Positions 40,544-49,256 of a stretch of 64,000 bases of DNA are shown here, one piece after another. The notes under the pieces are model-generated. The model saw only the letters and a program-made list of their open reading frames with translations. It did not search any database and was not told the DNA's origin. The DNA is from Paraglaciecola arctica BSs20135 (GTDB lineage: Bacteria; Pseudomonadota; Gammaproteobacteria; Enterobacterales; Alteromonadaceae): positions 62,001 through 126,000 of the forward strand of contig NZ_BAEO01000062.1 in NCBI RefSeq assembly GCF_000314995.1, given 5' to 3'. The first letter of the stretch is position 1. Every line of letters begins with the position of its first letter. A program made the translations under genes and the position numbers.

Positions 40544-41050
40544 ATGTTGGCCAATATTCAAGGAGGGTATTTAACCCCGCCTAGCTTCAGTCAGATTAAA
40601 CGTTTTGTTGAATGGAATGGCGAAAACTTCGAATGGGTACTAGTTGTGGTGTTGTGTGCGGGACTTATGCTTTCGTCTTGGCATAACGACAGAGTAACTA
40701 AAATGGTGGTTGAGCAGCCACAGCGTAATGATTTTTTCTTCGTGGACTATTTTGCAATTGATGATGATTCTGATGCAAAGTATCGTTATGTGCCAATGAG
40801 AGTGCTAGAAGTTAAAGATGGCTCAATAGTATTTAAAGTGGGTAATGTTGGCCAGCGTACTAAGTTATCACCAACCAAACATGTCAAGGCAGACAGAGCC
40901 ATGCATAAAAACTTTTACCGCACAGGTACTCTGGAATTAAGCCCGACTCGCATAACTGAGTTGTTCGAGTCTGATGCTATTTATGCCGCTGTTAGGCCTA
41001 GAAATATCTTTATCAACGGTTGGGTTGTGATGAAGCTAAGTGAGCTTTAA
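40544..41050 (+). CDS. hypothetical single-pass membrane protein
   Basis: A 168-residue protein I do not recognise. Residues 1-28 are cytoplasmic, one membrane helix spans about 30-47 (WVLVVVLCAGLMLSSW), and the rest is a probably periplasmic beta-rich domain with FFFVDYFAIDDDSDAKYRYVP and a conserved-looking RPRNIFINGWVV near the end. AAGGA lies six bases before ATG 40544. It stands alone between an OmpW gene and YacL and ends at a terminator. Codon use resembles its neighbours, so it is probably a genuine lineage-specific gene. Confidence 0.7.
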   Translation: MLANIQGGYLTPPSFSQIKRFVEWNGENFEWVLVVVLCAGLMLSSWHNDRVTKMVVEQPQRNDFFFVDYFAIDDDSDAKYRYVPMRVLEVKDGSIVFKVGNVGQRTKLSPTKHVKADRAMHKNFYRTGTLELSPTRITELFESDAIYAAVRPRNIFINGWVVMKLSEL

Positions 41051-41393
41051 TAGTAATTATTATTAACAAAAAGCTTAAAAACAAAAAGCGCCGATTCATA
41101 TTGCTATGATTCGGCGCTTCTGCTTTTTGAGTCAATCTGTCTTCTGCCTGTATAACTATTAGTTGTTATTTTTGGCAATCAAAGGGTTGTCTGAACACCT
41201 TGATTAGTCCCTACCTCTCGAAGACAGATCCCTCGTGAATTCATATTTTGCAGGTATTAGGCCAATATTTTTTATGTAATAAAAACAAGGTGTTATATGA
41301 TTTATGGCAGCTTGAATGGCAGATGGCTGCACAGTCTTTGTGAAGCATAGCCATAAAATCACCAAAATAGTGCGCTAGACCTAATGGTCAGTT
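41051..41393. other. intergenic region between the membrane hypothetical and yacL
   Basis: It holds the terminator at 41086-41119. The remaining 270 bases show no open frame with a ribosome binding site. Confidence 0.5.
41086..41119. terminator. bidirectional terminator
   Basis: AAGCGCCGATTCATA (41086-41100) pairs with TATGATTCGGCGCTT (41105-41119), one mismatch, loop TTGC. On the minus strand it is followed by a strong T tract (TTTTTGTTTTT), on the plus strand by CTGCTTTTT. Confidence 0.82.
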
Positions 41394-41762
41394 CTAACTA
41401 ACAAATTTCTGCCAAGCTTTAAGTAACTTATAAAAATCAGCTAAACCACAACCTGATTGAATATGTAAATCAGCTAATTCTTGGCTTTCATCATCTTCTG
41501 ACGGTGCCATGTTTTGGATGTGATTGTTATTTAGCAAAAGTTCAACTTCGTCTTTATCAAGCAGCAAATGGTATTCCTTACCATTATGTTGATAATTAAT
41601 AAGTTGATTATTTTGCAACTGGTGGACAGTGTCGAGTAATAGAGTTATTTGTGTAAAGTCTTGGGCGATATCATTACTTAGCCAATCACCAAAAGCTTCA
41701 CACTCAAGCTCACATGTGGCGATGGGATGCCCCAAAATATCATGAGAAAATTGATAGTCCAT
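41394..41762 (-). CDS. yacL: YacL/UPF0231 family protein
   Basis: A 122-residue cytoplasmic protein matching the E. coli YacL (UPF0231) family in length and layout: MDYQFSHDILGHP at the start, an acidic middle, YHLLLDKDEVELL and the end GCGLADFYKLLKAWQKFV, comparable with the GVEDFLQVVAAYRNFV end of YacL. The family has no firmly assigned function. It is upstream of nothing in the same direction; a terminator lies 275 bases past the stop. The gene 57 bases upstream on the same strand (metalloprotease) may be cotranscribed. Confidence 0.82.
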   Translation of the reverse strand: MDYQFSHDILGHPIATCELECEAFGDWLSNDIAQDFTQITLLLDTVHQLQNNQLINYQHNGKEYHLLLDKDEVELLLNNNHIQNMAPSEDDESQELADLHIQSGCGLADFYKLLKAWQKFVS

Positions 41763-41818
41763 TAGATGTCACAGATTATAGAAATGTGGCCAGCTATTAT
41801 ACGCTAAATCAGTTGCAG

Positions 41819-42337
41819 TTAGTGAGTGCTTTTAAATACCCATCCTGAACGTTCTAGTTCGGTCAAATATACCCTCACATCAAATTCAATTTGATGATAG
41901 TCAGGCAGCATATGTTGGCATAGTTGATAAAATGCCTTGCCATGTTGTTTTTCTTTTAAGTGGGCTAGTTCATGCACCACTATCATGTTTAAAAACGCAT
42001 CAGGGGTGTTTTTGAACAAAGTGCTGACCCGCAGTTCATTTTTACTTTTTAACTTACCGCCTTGTACCCTAGACACATAGCTGTGTAAACCTAAAGCATG
42101 GTTAACTATATGAATTTTGCTGTCGAATATGACTTTGCTCAGTGGCGATGTTTTTTTCAAATAGTTATTTTTTAATGACATAGTGTAGTCACGTAAGTCG
42201 CTGTCATTAGCTACTTTGTGGGTTGTCGGGTAACGGCCACGCAACCAGTCACCGAGTTGATTAGCATCAATCAATTGACTAATTTTGTTCTGCAGATGAA
42301 CTGGGTAGTGGGCTAGATAGGGTAGCTCTTGGGACAT
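41819..42337 (-). CDS. YgjP-like zinc metallopeptidase
   Basis: A 172-residue protein of the YgjP/DUF45 (M48-like) group. The zinc site HELAH (His122, Glu123, His126) is complete, and His132 in KEKQHGKAFYQLC fits the third ligand. LNMIVVHELAHLKEKQHG is the family hallmark. E. coli YgjP has been linked to nucleotide hydrolysis as well as peptidase ancestry, so the substrate is open. The N-terminal half (KNNYLKKTSPLSKVIFDSKIHIVNH) is basic. It is divergent from the arsenic operon; the 129 bases between hold the ars promoter. Confidence 0.82.
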   Translation of the reverse strand: MSQELPYLAHYPVHLQNKISQLIDANQLGDWLRGRYPTTHKVANDSDLRDYTMSLKNNYLKKTSPLSKVIFDSKIHIVNHALGLHSYVSRVQGGKLKSKNELRVSTLFKNTPDAFLNMIVVHELAHLKEKQHGKAFYQLCQHMLPDYHQIEFDVRVYLTELERSGWVFKSTH

Positions 42338-42404
42338 TTATTAAACCTTAATCGTAAGGTCATTATTCTACGTTTATATAAAGGATTATTCCCCTTTATT
42401 TACA

Positions 42405-42442
42405 TTGACATATGAAATAACATATATATGATATTTCATATG
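42405..42442 (+). promoter_or_regulatory. ars operon promoter with overlapping ArsR operator
   Basis: TTGACA (42405-42410) and TATGAT (42427-42432) are spaced by 16 bases, a good sigma70 promoter. A perfect 11-base inverted repeat, CATATGAAATA (42409-42419) and TATTTCATATG (42432-42442), overlaps both elements. This is where an ArsR dimer would block RNA polymerase until arsenite or antimonite binds. Confidence 0.85.
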
Positions 42443-42466
42443 TATTGAAGTTGAGCCCATCTTTTA

Positions 42467-42799
42467 ATGAATCCAGTCGCTTTTTATAAATGTTTATCTG
42501 AAGACACACGTTTGAAGTGTTTGTTATTGATCACCCTCAAAGGTGAGTTGTGTGTCTGTGATTTAATTAGTGCACTGCAGTTAAGTCAGCCCAAAGTGTC
42601 GCGGCATTTAGCTGAATTAAGAAAGTGTGGAATTTTGGCGGATAACAGAAGGGGAAAGTGGGTGTTTTATGAACTTAATCACGGCTTGCCTAAATGGGCG
42701 CTTGAGGTGCTAGCGCTTACCTCAAAAGACAACCAAGTTTATTTGAACGACTGTTTACATAACCTAGATGCCGCCAAGCAACTTGATAACTGCTGTTAA
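42467..42799 (+). CDS. arsR: ArsR-family arsenic-responsive repressor
   Basis: A 110-residue winged-helix repressor. The recognition helix region is LQLSQPKVSRHLAELRKCGIL, followed by the wing GKWVFYEL. Cys29 and Cys31 in ELCVCDL are the classical ArsR metal-binding pair at helix alpha3, with Cys18 a possible third ligand; a C-terminal Cys-Cys pair (109-110) is additional. Binding of As(III) or Sb(III) should release it from the operator at 42409-42442. It leads the arsR-arsC-arsH-acr3 operon, with arsC 28 bases behind. The ribosome binding site is weak, which suits a low-abundance repressor. Confidence 0.93.
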   Translation: MNPVAFYKCLSEDTRLKCLLLITLKGELCVCDLISALQLSQPKVSRHLAELRKCGILADNRRGKWVFYELNHGLPKWALEVLALTSKDNQVYLNDCLHNLDAAKQLDNCC

Positions 42800-42827
42800 G
42801 CCTATTGCACCAAAGGAAAATTATTGA

Positions 42828-43298
42828 ATGAAAGTATTATACATTTGTACCCATAACCGCTGCCGTAGCATTTTGTCTGAAGCCATTACCAATCAATTTT
42901 CGAATGGTAAAATAGTAGCAAAAAGTGCCGGTAGTCAACCTGCAGGAGAAGTACATCCATTGTCTATCAAATATTTACAAGAGGCGGGTATTTCGATTGA
43001 TGGTTTGTGTAGTCAGTCTTGGGATGAATTTGAAGCATTCGAACCTGATTTAGTGGTAACAGTTTGCGACTCGGCCGCCGGAGAAAGCTGTCCTTTATGG
43101 TTTGGTAAAAGCTTAAAAGTGCATTGGGGATTAGCTGACCCATCTAAACTACAAGGATCCGAAGCTCAAATCGCCGATGCATTTCGAGCAACTATTGAAC
43201 AAATCAAACAAAGAGTACAACAGTTGCTTAATCTTAACGTTGATGTAAATGACAAGGTCGCTTTTAAAGCTGCACTTGCTGATTTGGGAGCCGCTTAA
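42828..43298 (+). CDS. arsC: arsenate reductase, low-molecular-weight phosphatase type
   Basis: A 156-residue enzyme reducing arsenate to arsenite. The P-loop is Cys7-THNRC-Arg13, of the LMW protein tyrosine phosphatase fold, and Cys80 and Cys88 ([16 protein letters not shown]) occupy the places of the resolving pair Cys82/Cys89 of the S. aureus thioredoxin-coupled enzyme. The Asp-Pro general acid is in LADPSKLQG. So it should use thioredoxin, unlike the glutaredoxin-dependent enzyme of E. coli. Its stop overlaps arsH by one base (TAATG). Confidence 0.93.
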   Translation: MKVLYICTHNRCRSILSEAITNQFSNGKIVAKSAGSQPAGEVHPLSIKYLQEAGISIDGLCSQSWDEFEAFEPDLVVTVCDSAAGESCPLWFGKSLKVHWGLADPSKLQGSEAQIADAFRATIEQIKQRVQQLLNLNVDVNDKVAFKAALADLGAA

Positions 43299-44017
43299 TG
43301 TCTGATACTAAAGCAATTATGCCTAATCTAGATATCACTCAATTTCGCTCTCCTCAAGCAGAAAGTTTTACCAAAAAAAACGCAGAACATAAACCCAAAA
43401 TACTCTTACTGTATGGGTCGTTGCGAGCGCGTTCATTTAGCCGCTTGGTGGTTGAAGAGTCAGCACGTTTGTTAAATGTTATGGGAGCCGAAACACGGAT
43501 CTTTGATCCAACAGGTTTACCTTTACCAGATGGTGACGATGCCACCCATAAAAAAGTGGTGGAACTGCGTGAACTGATGATGTGGTCTGAAGGCCAAGTA
43601 TGGTGCTCCCCTGAGCGACATGGTGCAATGACCGGCATTATGAAGAGTCAGATTGATTGGGTGCCACTTAGTATAGGTGCGGTGCGCCCCACTCAAGGAA
43701 AAACACTGGCTGTGATGCAAGTTTCTGGCGGTTCGCAATCATTTAACGCTGTGAATCAAATGCGTATTTTAGGTCGTTGGATGCGGATGTTGACTATCCC
43801 TAACCAGTCTTCTGTCGCCAAAGCATTTATGGAATTTGACGATAACGACCGTATGAAACCTTCGCCCTATTACAATCGTATTGTAGATGTATTGGAAGAG
43901 TTGATGAAATTCACTTTGTTAACCAGAGACAACAGTGACTATTTGGTTGATCGTTATTCAGAGCGAGTGGAATCTGCTGAACAAGTTACTCAGCGCGTTA
44001 ATCAGCGTTCAATATAA
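43298..44017 (+). CDS. arsH: ArsH NADPH-dependent FMN reductase
   Basis: A 239-residue flavoprotein of the ArsH family. The FMN-phosphate loop is [13 protein letters not shown], and [21 protein letters not shown] and [19 protein letters not shown] are conserved ArsH segments. Known ArsH proteins reduce quinones or oxidise trivalent organoarsenicals such as methylarsenite, adding resistance to organic arsenic. It starts in the TAATG overlap with arsC and is followed 23 bases later by acr3. Confidence 0.94.
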   Translation: MSDTKAIMPNLDITQFRSPQAESFTKKNAEHKPKILLLYGSLRARSFSRLVVEESARLLNVMGAETRIFDPTGLPLPDGDDATHKKVVELRELMMWSEGQVWCSPERHGAMTGIMKSQIDWVPLSIGAVRPTQGKTLAVMQVSGGSQSFNAVNQMRILGRWMRMLTIPNQSSVAKAFMEFDDNDRMKPSPYYNRIVDVLEELMKFTLLTRDNSDYLVDRYSERVESAEQVTQRVNQRSI

Positions 44018-44040
44018 ATTCAATATAGAGGAACAAAAGT

Positions 44041-45069
44041 ATGGGATTGTTTGAGCGTTATTTATCCGTTTGGGTTGGCATCAGTATTATAGTGGGGGTG
44101 ACTTTGGGCAGTATTATCCCAGACTCTTTTGCGTTAGTGGCAAGTCTAGAATATGCCCACGTGAATATAGTGGTGGCGGTACTGATCTGGTTAATGGTGT
44201 ACCCCATGATGATCCAAATCGATTTTTCATCCATCAAAGATGTGGGTAAAAAACCTAAGGGTTTAGCTTTGACTCTGGTCATTAATTGGTTAATCAAACC
44301 TTTTACTATGGCCGCTTTAGGATGGCTGTTTTTTAAAGGTTTTTTTGCTGATTGGGTCGATCCACAATCTGCCAATGAATATATAGCTGGCATGATTTTA
44401 CTGGGCGTCGCACCTTGTACTGCTATGGTATTTGTATGGAGCCAAATGACCAAAGGTGATGCTAATTACACTTTGGTACAAGTATCGATTAACGACATCA
44501 TTATGATCTTTGCCTTTGCGCCTTTGACTGCACTTTTGCTGGGAGTCAGTGATATTCAAGTGCCCTGGAATACCTTACTCATTTCAGTGTTGCTCTATGT
44601 GTTATTGCCTTTGGTTGCCGGAGCATTGACGCGTTCTTTGTTGGATAAAAAGGCAGATGGATCAGCAGAACATCATAACCTTGATAATTTTGTCGCCAAA
44701 CTCAAGCCGTGGTCGATAGTGGGTTTGCTGGGCACTGTAGTGTTATTGTTTGGTTTTCAAGCGCAAACTATTTTGGCTGAACCCCAGACAATAGTGTTGA
44801 TTGCCATACCGCTAATTATCCAAACCTACGGCATTTTTGCCATTGCCTATTTTTTGGCAAAGCGCCTTAAACTACCCTACAATATTGCAGCGCCCGCTAG
44901 TATGATTGGCACCTCTAACTTTTTTGAGTTGGCGGTTGCTGTGGCTATTTCACTGTTTGGTTTACATTCAGGTGCGGCTTTAGCCACTGTGGTAGGTGTG
45001 TTGGTTGAAGTGCCTGTGATGTTGTCTTTGGTGTATTTTGCGAATAAAACTCAGCATTGGTTTGATTAG
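44041..45069 (+). CDS. acr3: ACR3-type arsenite efflux permease
   Basis: A 342-residue inner-membrane transporter with ten predicted helices that expels arsenite produced by ArsC. The conserved Cys126 lies in [14 protein letters not shown] of the fourth helix, matching the essential cysteine of known ACR3 proteins, and a conserved Glu is in [26 protein letters not shown] precedes ATG 44041. It closes the arsenic operon. An ACR3 permease rather than ArsB goes with the thioredoxin-type ArsC, a common combination. Confidence 0.95.
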   Translation: MGLFERYLSVWVGISIIVGVTLGSIIPDSFALVASLEYAHVNIVVAVLIWLMVYPMMIQIDFSSIKDVGKKPKGLALTLVINWLIKPFTMAALGWLFFKGFFADWVDPQSANEYIAGMILLGVAPCTAMVFVWSQMTKGDANYTLVQVSINDIIMIFAFAPLTALLLGVSDIQVPWNTLLISVLLYVLLPLVAGALTRSLLDKKADGSAEHHNLDNFVAKLKPWSIVGLLGTVVLLFGFQAQTILAEPQTIVLIAIPLIIQTYGIFAIAYFLAKRLKLPYNIAAPASMIGTSNFFELAVAVAISLFGLHSGAALATVVGVLVEVPVMLSLVYFANKTQHWFD

Positions 45070-45199
45070 AAGCAGCCTTGAGCTAATAGCTGCGAGCGAA
45101 ACGCAGTAAGGAAAACAAACTACGAATAATGTTTGCATTCGAGTCTTGTGCTGTCAAAATTATTCAATTGCAGTAAAAATATCAGGAAAGTGCTGGGTT

Positions 45200-46198
45200 A
45201 TGAAAGTTGTAGTTATTTTATTGGCCGCGGTGCTTAGTGTAAGTAGTGTAAAAAGAGCAATTGCTGCTGAGTCTCAATTAGATGAGCTTGACGATGTCGA
45301 TAAGTGTTTATTAAATAGGCTTAAACAAGCAACACCTGAGCAAACTGTGGCTGAATTACGGGAAAGCTGTTTAGACAATGTGCCCACTTTATTCAAACAA
45401 CGCGTTAAGTTAGAAAAACAAGCATCTAATAACCGTTTTGCGATTATTCCCCATAAACCCAACTTTGTGTTACCCGCTAGCGTGACCAGTATTAATCAGG
45501 AGCCCTATATGGATACTTCGGTCGCTTCTGAGTTAGATGATGTAGAAATTAAATTTCAAGTTTCGTTAAAATATTTGTTTATGCAAGATCTGATATTTAG
45601 AGATCTTGACCTACAATTTGCATTTACTACTACGAGTTGGTGGCAAGCCTACAATAGTGATATTTCGGCACCTTTTCGGGAGACAAATTACGAACCAGAA
45701 GTGATATTTAATTATCACCATTCTTGGAATTTATTTGGTTTGCCTGTTGAACAAACTTCATTGTCGTTCAACCATCAATCAAATGGGCAAACTGGGCAAC
45801 TATCGCGGAGTTGGAACAGGATCATTTTAGGGGTTGCCTTTGCAGCCACTGACAATGTGTTATGGGGTTTTAGGACTTGGTATAGATTACCTGAAAGCGA
45901 AAAAATCTCAGCACTAGATCCCTCGGGAGACGACAACCCCGATATGGAAAAATATATGGGCTATGGCGAGTTAGGCGGGTTGTGGAGTATTTCAGATAAA
46001 AATTCTTTAGAGTTTATGTTTAGAAACAACTTACGTAGCCAAAATAAAGGCGCTATTCAACTGGGTTGGTCGTTCCCAATTAACGATAGGATCCAAGGAT
46101 ATATAGAGTATTTTAACGGCTATGGTGAAAGTTTAATTTATTATAATCAACACACGCAAAGGTTAGGCATTGGATTTAAACTGACCAATTGGTTGTAG
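45200..46198 (+). CDS. pldA: outer-membrane phospholipase A (OMPLA)
   Basis: A 332-residue outer-membrane enzyme with phospholipase A1/A2 activity that removes mislocalised phospholipids from the outer leaflet. The catalytic set SFNHQSNGQ...SWNR gives His192, Ser194 and Asn206, with the same +2 and +12 spacing as His142-Ser144-Asn156 of E. coli PldA. ATG 45200 gives a signal peptide ending AIAA before ESQ; an upstream frame to 45146 has no such start. The first 60 mature residues form an acidic, Cys-containing extension (DKCLLNRLK and RESCLDN) common in marine homologs. It ends in GIGFKLTNWL and its stop is immediately followed by the stop of the convergent cyclase gene, with no spacer. Confidence 0.93.
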   Translation: MKVVVILLAAVLSVSSVKRAIAAESQLDELDDVDKCLLNRLKQATPEQTVAELRESCLDNVPTLFKQRVKLEKQASNNRFAIIPHKPNFVLPASVTSINQEPYMDTSVASELDDVEIKFQVSLKYLFMQDLIFRDLDLQFAFTTTSWWQAYNSDISAPFRETNYEPEVIFNYHHSWNLFGLPVEQTSLSFNHQSNGQTGQLSRSWNRIILGVAFAATDNVLWGFRTWYRLPESEKISALDPSGDDNPDMEKYMGYGELGGLWSISDKNSLEFMFRNNLRSQNKGAIQLGWSFPINDRIQGYIEYFNGYGESLIYYNQHTQRLGIGFKLTNWL

Positions 46199-47122
46199 TT
46201 ATCCTGTATATATAGAGGTTTGGTCGAACTCGGTTCTATTTCGGCCATTGCTTTTGGCTTTATATAAAGCTGTATCAGCTTGTTTAGTTAAATCCTCTAG
46301 GCTGTGACTGCCATCACTCATAGTGATGCCTATGCTGACAGTTACTGGTGTGCAGTTAACATGTATTTCAGACACTAATTTATGTAGTCGCTCAGCAAAC
46401 AAGCGAGCATCAGATGCATCAGTATCAGGAAGTAGCATGATAAACTCTTCACCACCAAAACGAGCGATCAAGTCAGTTTGACGACCAAATGTTTTCAATC
46501 GCAGACCTAACTCCTTTAAAACGCGATCGCCTTCCAAATGTCCATAAGAATCGTTAACTTCTTTAAAGTGGTCAATATCAATCATTAATAAAGCAACAGT
46601 ATGGACATAGCGTTTTGCTTGATTAAGCAGTTCCGGTGCCCGCAAATTTATTTCTCGACGATTCATCAGCCCAGTCAGCTCATCGGTTACTGACATGGAT
46701 TGTAGTATTTTTGCTTGGGCTTCTAGTTTATTACGTGTTTCTATGAGTTCTTCATAAAGTTTGTCGCGCTTGGTCGCGTTGAACAAACTCCAATAAATAT
46801 GCCCTTGGTCATCCATTTTTGCGTTGACTATTATCGAAATTCGGTTGTTTTTACCATCTAACAAAGCTAACTGTATCTCGTCACATTTTTTTTCATGTAA
46901 TAACAAAGGCATTAAATAACTTTCGATAAATATTTTAGATGAAAAGGTAAATAAATCGTCTGAGCTTTTACCTATGAGTTTTTCAACTTGCCAATTTAGC
47001 TCATTTGAAAAATATGCATTGGCATAAATAATATTTCGATGTTTATTTGTTATCAATGCGCCACACTGAAACGCATCTAGTCCAGGAGCTTCGAGCTTGG
47101 TATTAGTTATCTTGTTAGTCAA
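46199..47122 (-). CDS. PAS-GGDEF diguanylate cyclase, partner of RsbQ-like hydrolase
   Basis: A 307-residue soluble enzyme making c-di-GMP. A PAS domain (about 12-120, with AGALITNKHRNIIYANAYFSN-type start CGALITNKHRNIIYAN) is joined by a helix to a GGDEF domain with GGEEF at 223-227 and an inhibitory RxxD site (Arg214-Asp217), so both catalysis and product feedback look intact. The start is TTG 47122, preceded by AAGAG and overlapping the last codons of the hydrolase gene; a stop lies just upstream in frame and the next Met is residue 71. The overlap implies coupled translation of the pair. In Bacillus, RsbQ works with the PAS-phosphatase RsbP; here a PAS-cyclase takes that place. Confidence 0.9.
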   Translation of the reverse strand: MTNKITNTKLEAPGLDAFQCGALITNKHRNIIYANAYFSNELNWQVEKLIGKSSDDLFTFSSKIFIESYLMPLLLHEKKCDEIQLALLDGKNNRISIIVNAKMDDQGHIYWSLFNATKRDKLYEELIETRNKLEAQAKILQSMSVTDELTGLMNRREINLRAPELLNQAKRYVHTVALLMIDIDHFKEVNDSYGHLEGDRVLKELGLRLKTFGRQTDLIARFGGEEFIMLLPDTDASDARLFAERLHKLVSEIHVNCTPVTVSIGITMSDGSHSLEDLTKQADTALYKAKSNGRNRTEFDQTSIYTG

Positions 47123-47921
47123 TGTAAGCTCTTAAAGCTTGGTTGATAATGTCTGGGTGAGTCATATGCAAACAATGCCCTTCGGCTTTGATAAGTTGTA
47201 ATTCTGCTTCTGGCAACTGCTTAAGCATATAATCTCCAACCTCAGTTGAGGCTAGCGCATCTTGGCTACTTTGAAAAATTAACACTGGATGTTTAGCCTC
47301 TTTTAACAAATGACGGTAATCGGAAAAGAATGTCGCTTTGGCAAAGGTTTTGGCTATTAATGGGTCGGTTGAACAAAAGCTGCCCGATAACTCACCCACT
47401 AGTTTCTCAGAATTGTTTGCACCCATCACAAGGGGGGCAAGGTAGTTAGCCCAGCCAATGTAATTTTTATCCATTAAATCAATGAGTTCTTCTAGATCCG
47501 ACTTTTCAAAGCCACCCATGTAGTCAGGTTTAACATTTAAGAAACAAGGAGAAGGGCAAATCATAATCAATTGGCTGAAAGCATTGGGTTTTTGGATAGA
47601 AGCGATTAGACCAATGGTACTGCTAACTGAATGACCCACAAAAATAACATCCTGCAAATCTAGCGCTTCACAAATATCTAGCACATCTTGTGCGTAACCC
47701 TCTAGTGAGCTGTAACGTACTTGGTCATAATGGGCTATTTCTGAATGTCCTGAGCCTACATAATCAAATAACACCACTTTATATTGCGCGGTTAGGGCGG
47801 GTAACATAAAGCGCCACATATTTTGATCACAACCAAAACCATGTGCTAAGAGTAGGGTTTTTTCACCCGAGCCTAAGATAGTTACATTGTTTCTTTTGAT
47901 TATTTCGTTAGCAAATGGCAT
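47115..47921 (-). CDS. RsbQ-like alpha/beta hydrolase
   Basis: A 268-residue hydrolase of the RsbQ/KAI2/D14 group. The triad is Ser98 in VGHSVSS, Asp221 in SSQDALAS and His249 in AEGHCLHMTHP, each two residues later than Ser96, Asp219 and His247 of B. subtilis RsbQ, which is nearly the same length (269). Oxyanion region LLLAHGFGCDQNMW and FDYVGSGHS are typical. RsbQ produces or presents a small hydrophobic ligand to the PAS domain of its partner; plant relatives are strigolactone and karrikin receptors. The overlapping PAS-GGDEF gene fits such a partnership, inferred from context. It is unlikely to be a general esterase, given the pairing. Confidence 0.88.
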   Translation of the reverse strand: MPFANEIIKRNNVTILGSGEKTLLLAHGFGCDQNMWRFMLPALTAQYKVVLFDYVGSGHSEIAHYDQVRYSSLEGYAQDVLDICEALDLQDVIFVGHSVSSTIGLIASIQKPNAFSQLIMICPSPCFLNVKPDYMGGFEKSDLEELIDLMDKNYIGWANYLAPLVMGANNSEKLVGELSGSFCSTDPLIAKTFAKATFFSDYRHLLKEAKHPVLIFQSSQDALASTEVGDYMLKQLPEAELQLIKAEGHCLHMTHPDIINQALRAYID

Positions 47922-47975
47922 GCGGTTTACTCATTTATTGCACTTATTGAACACCCTACCACTAAGTTACACTTA

Positions 47976-48392
47976 TTAGTGGTAAATTATCTGGTCTCGG
48001 GTGTGTATCATCACAGCCAATATCTTGTTTTGAATCGGATGGGGGATATCTGCTTTGGTCATAGCATTGATAAATAAGTCTACACCATGATTAAACGTAG
48101 ACTCGGTAATATTCATGCCGCCATGCACTTGTTCCATGCTATCGCCTGTGTATTGGCAAGGTCCACCAGTGAGTAAACACAGATGTTCAATGAGTTTTTC
48201 TCTGAAACGATCGATATCAGAGTCTTTGAAAAATTCAAACATCTCAGAGTCAAACTCAATTTCAGTAATAAAATTATCTACAATTTCTTCCACTTTGGGT
48301 TGCCCACCTAATTGCTGATAAGTGCTGGAATTTTGACTAGCACAGGCATTTAATAAGAAACAGCTCATAAGTATTAAAATCATATTTTTCAT
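47976..48392 (-). CDS. lipoprotein truncated hemoglobin (group I)
   Basis: A 138-residue truncated hemoglobin with a lipoprotein signal: MKNMILILMSCFLLNACASQ from ATG 48392, cleaved before Cys17. The globin part begins YQQLGGQPKVEEIVDNF, has FFKDSDIDRFREKLIEHLCLLTGGP, and the proximal His in QVHGGMNITESTFNHGVD matching the HxGMxI motif of group I. Group I proteins bind O2 and NO. Anchoring to a membrane outside the cytoplasm is unusual for globins though known in some gammaproteobacteria. It follows the DUF3034 gene by four bases, so it belongs to the operon with the phosphodiesterase. Confidence 0.85.
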   Translation of the reverse strand: MKNMILILMSCFLLNACASQNSSTYQQLGGQPKVEEIVDNFITEIEFDSEMFEFFKDSDIDRFREKLIEHLCLLTGGPCQYTGDSMEQVHGGMNITESTFNHGVDLFINAMTKADIPHPIQNKILAVMIHTRDQIIYH

Positions 48393-48396
48393 GATG

Positions 48397-49242
48397 TTAC
48401 CAAAGTTGTCCGTTAAGGGAGAGGTATATGCCTGATTGGTCTTTTGCACCTGCAATGCTACCCAACTCAGCCCAAGCTAGTGTAAAACTTAGATTTTTAC
48501 TTGGGATATAAGTGACAAAGACATCAACCCAATCTTCTTCGCCTAAGCCCAAATTATCTGGTTTTTGGCGGTATTCAACACCTATCGCTAGATGCCGACT
48601 GAATAACACCCCCGCTGATGCTTCTGCCATAATTTGGTAACTATCATTATTTACCCCACCAAAACCAAGTAACCCGAGTTGATTGGCTTTAGTGGCTCTA
48701 GCCGTTAGACTCCAGACCGCGTTAAAACCTGCAATGGCACCCAAATGCACTTTGGTGGCGGCCAAATAAATATCGGTTCCACTATTGTTATTTGCAGCTC
48801 CAACTGCCCTTGCAATACTGCCATCATCTAACTCTTTATGCTGAATCCCAACACTTAGTTGTGGCCATACTGAATACACTACATCACCGTATATTCGATA
48901 TTTAATACCATATACATTTTGTTTAATGTCACCGCCAAGGGTTTTTAAATCGAAACGGTGCTGAGCAACACTGAGTTCAACTCGGTCGTAAAAAGAAGCA
49001 CTGACTCCCAATACATTTAAACGATAGTCATCAATGTCAACTTGAGTCGTAAAAGCATTAACTGATATTTGCTCCCTACTATCATAACCAGCTAATGTGG
49101 CCCAAGGCACAATACCGCCACCACCGCTGCCTTCAATCTGATTGAGACCTGCAGTGCCAATTAATTTGCCATCGCTAGCTTGGGTAAGCATTGATATGAA
49201 GCTAAGAGAAAAAAATAAAGCTTTATACCAACAAGAGTGCAT
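48397..49242 (-). CDS. DUF3034 family putative outer-membrane protein
   Basis: A protein of about 281 residues that I take to be DUF3034. ATG 49242 gives a signal peptide (MHSCWYKALFFSLSFISMLTQAS); a longer start at 49266 would overlap the upstream gene. The mature part opens with DGKLIGTAGLNQIEGSGGGGI, then alternates amphipathic strands (LNVLGVSASFYDRVELSVA, YGIKYRIYGD, LAIGVEYRQKPDN) and ends in LSLNGQLW, the final aromatic expected for a beta-barrel. The function is unknown. It lies between a c-di-GMP phosphodiesterase and a lipoprotein globin on one transcript. Confidence 0.78.
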   Translation of the reverse strand: MHSCWYKALFFSLSFISMLTQASDGKLIGTAGLNQIEGSGGGGIVPWATLAGYDSREQISVNAFTTQVDIDDYRLNVLGVSASFYDRVELSVAQHRFDLKTLGGDIKQNVYGIKYRIYGDVVYSVWPQLSVGIQHKELDDGSIARAVGAANNNSGTDIYLAATKVHLGAIAGFNAVWSLTARATKANQLGLLGFGGVNNDSYQIMAEASAGVLFSRHLAIGVEYRQKPDNLGLGEEDWVDVFVTYIPSKNLSFTLAWAELGSIAGAKDQSGIYLSLNGQLW

Positions 49243-49256
49243 ATTATTTACTTTTT

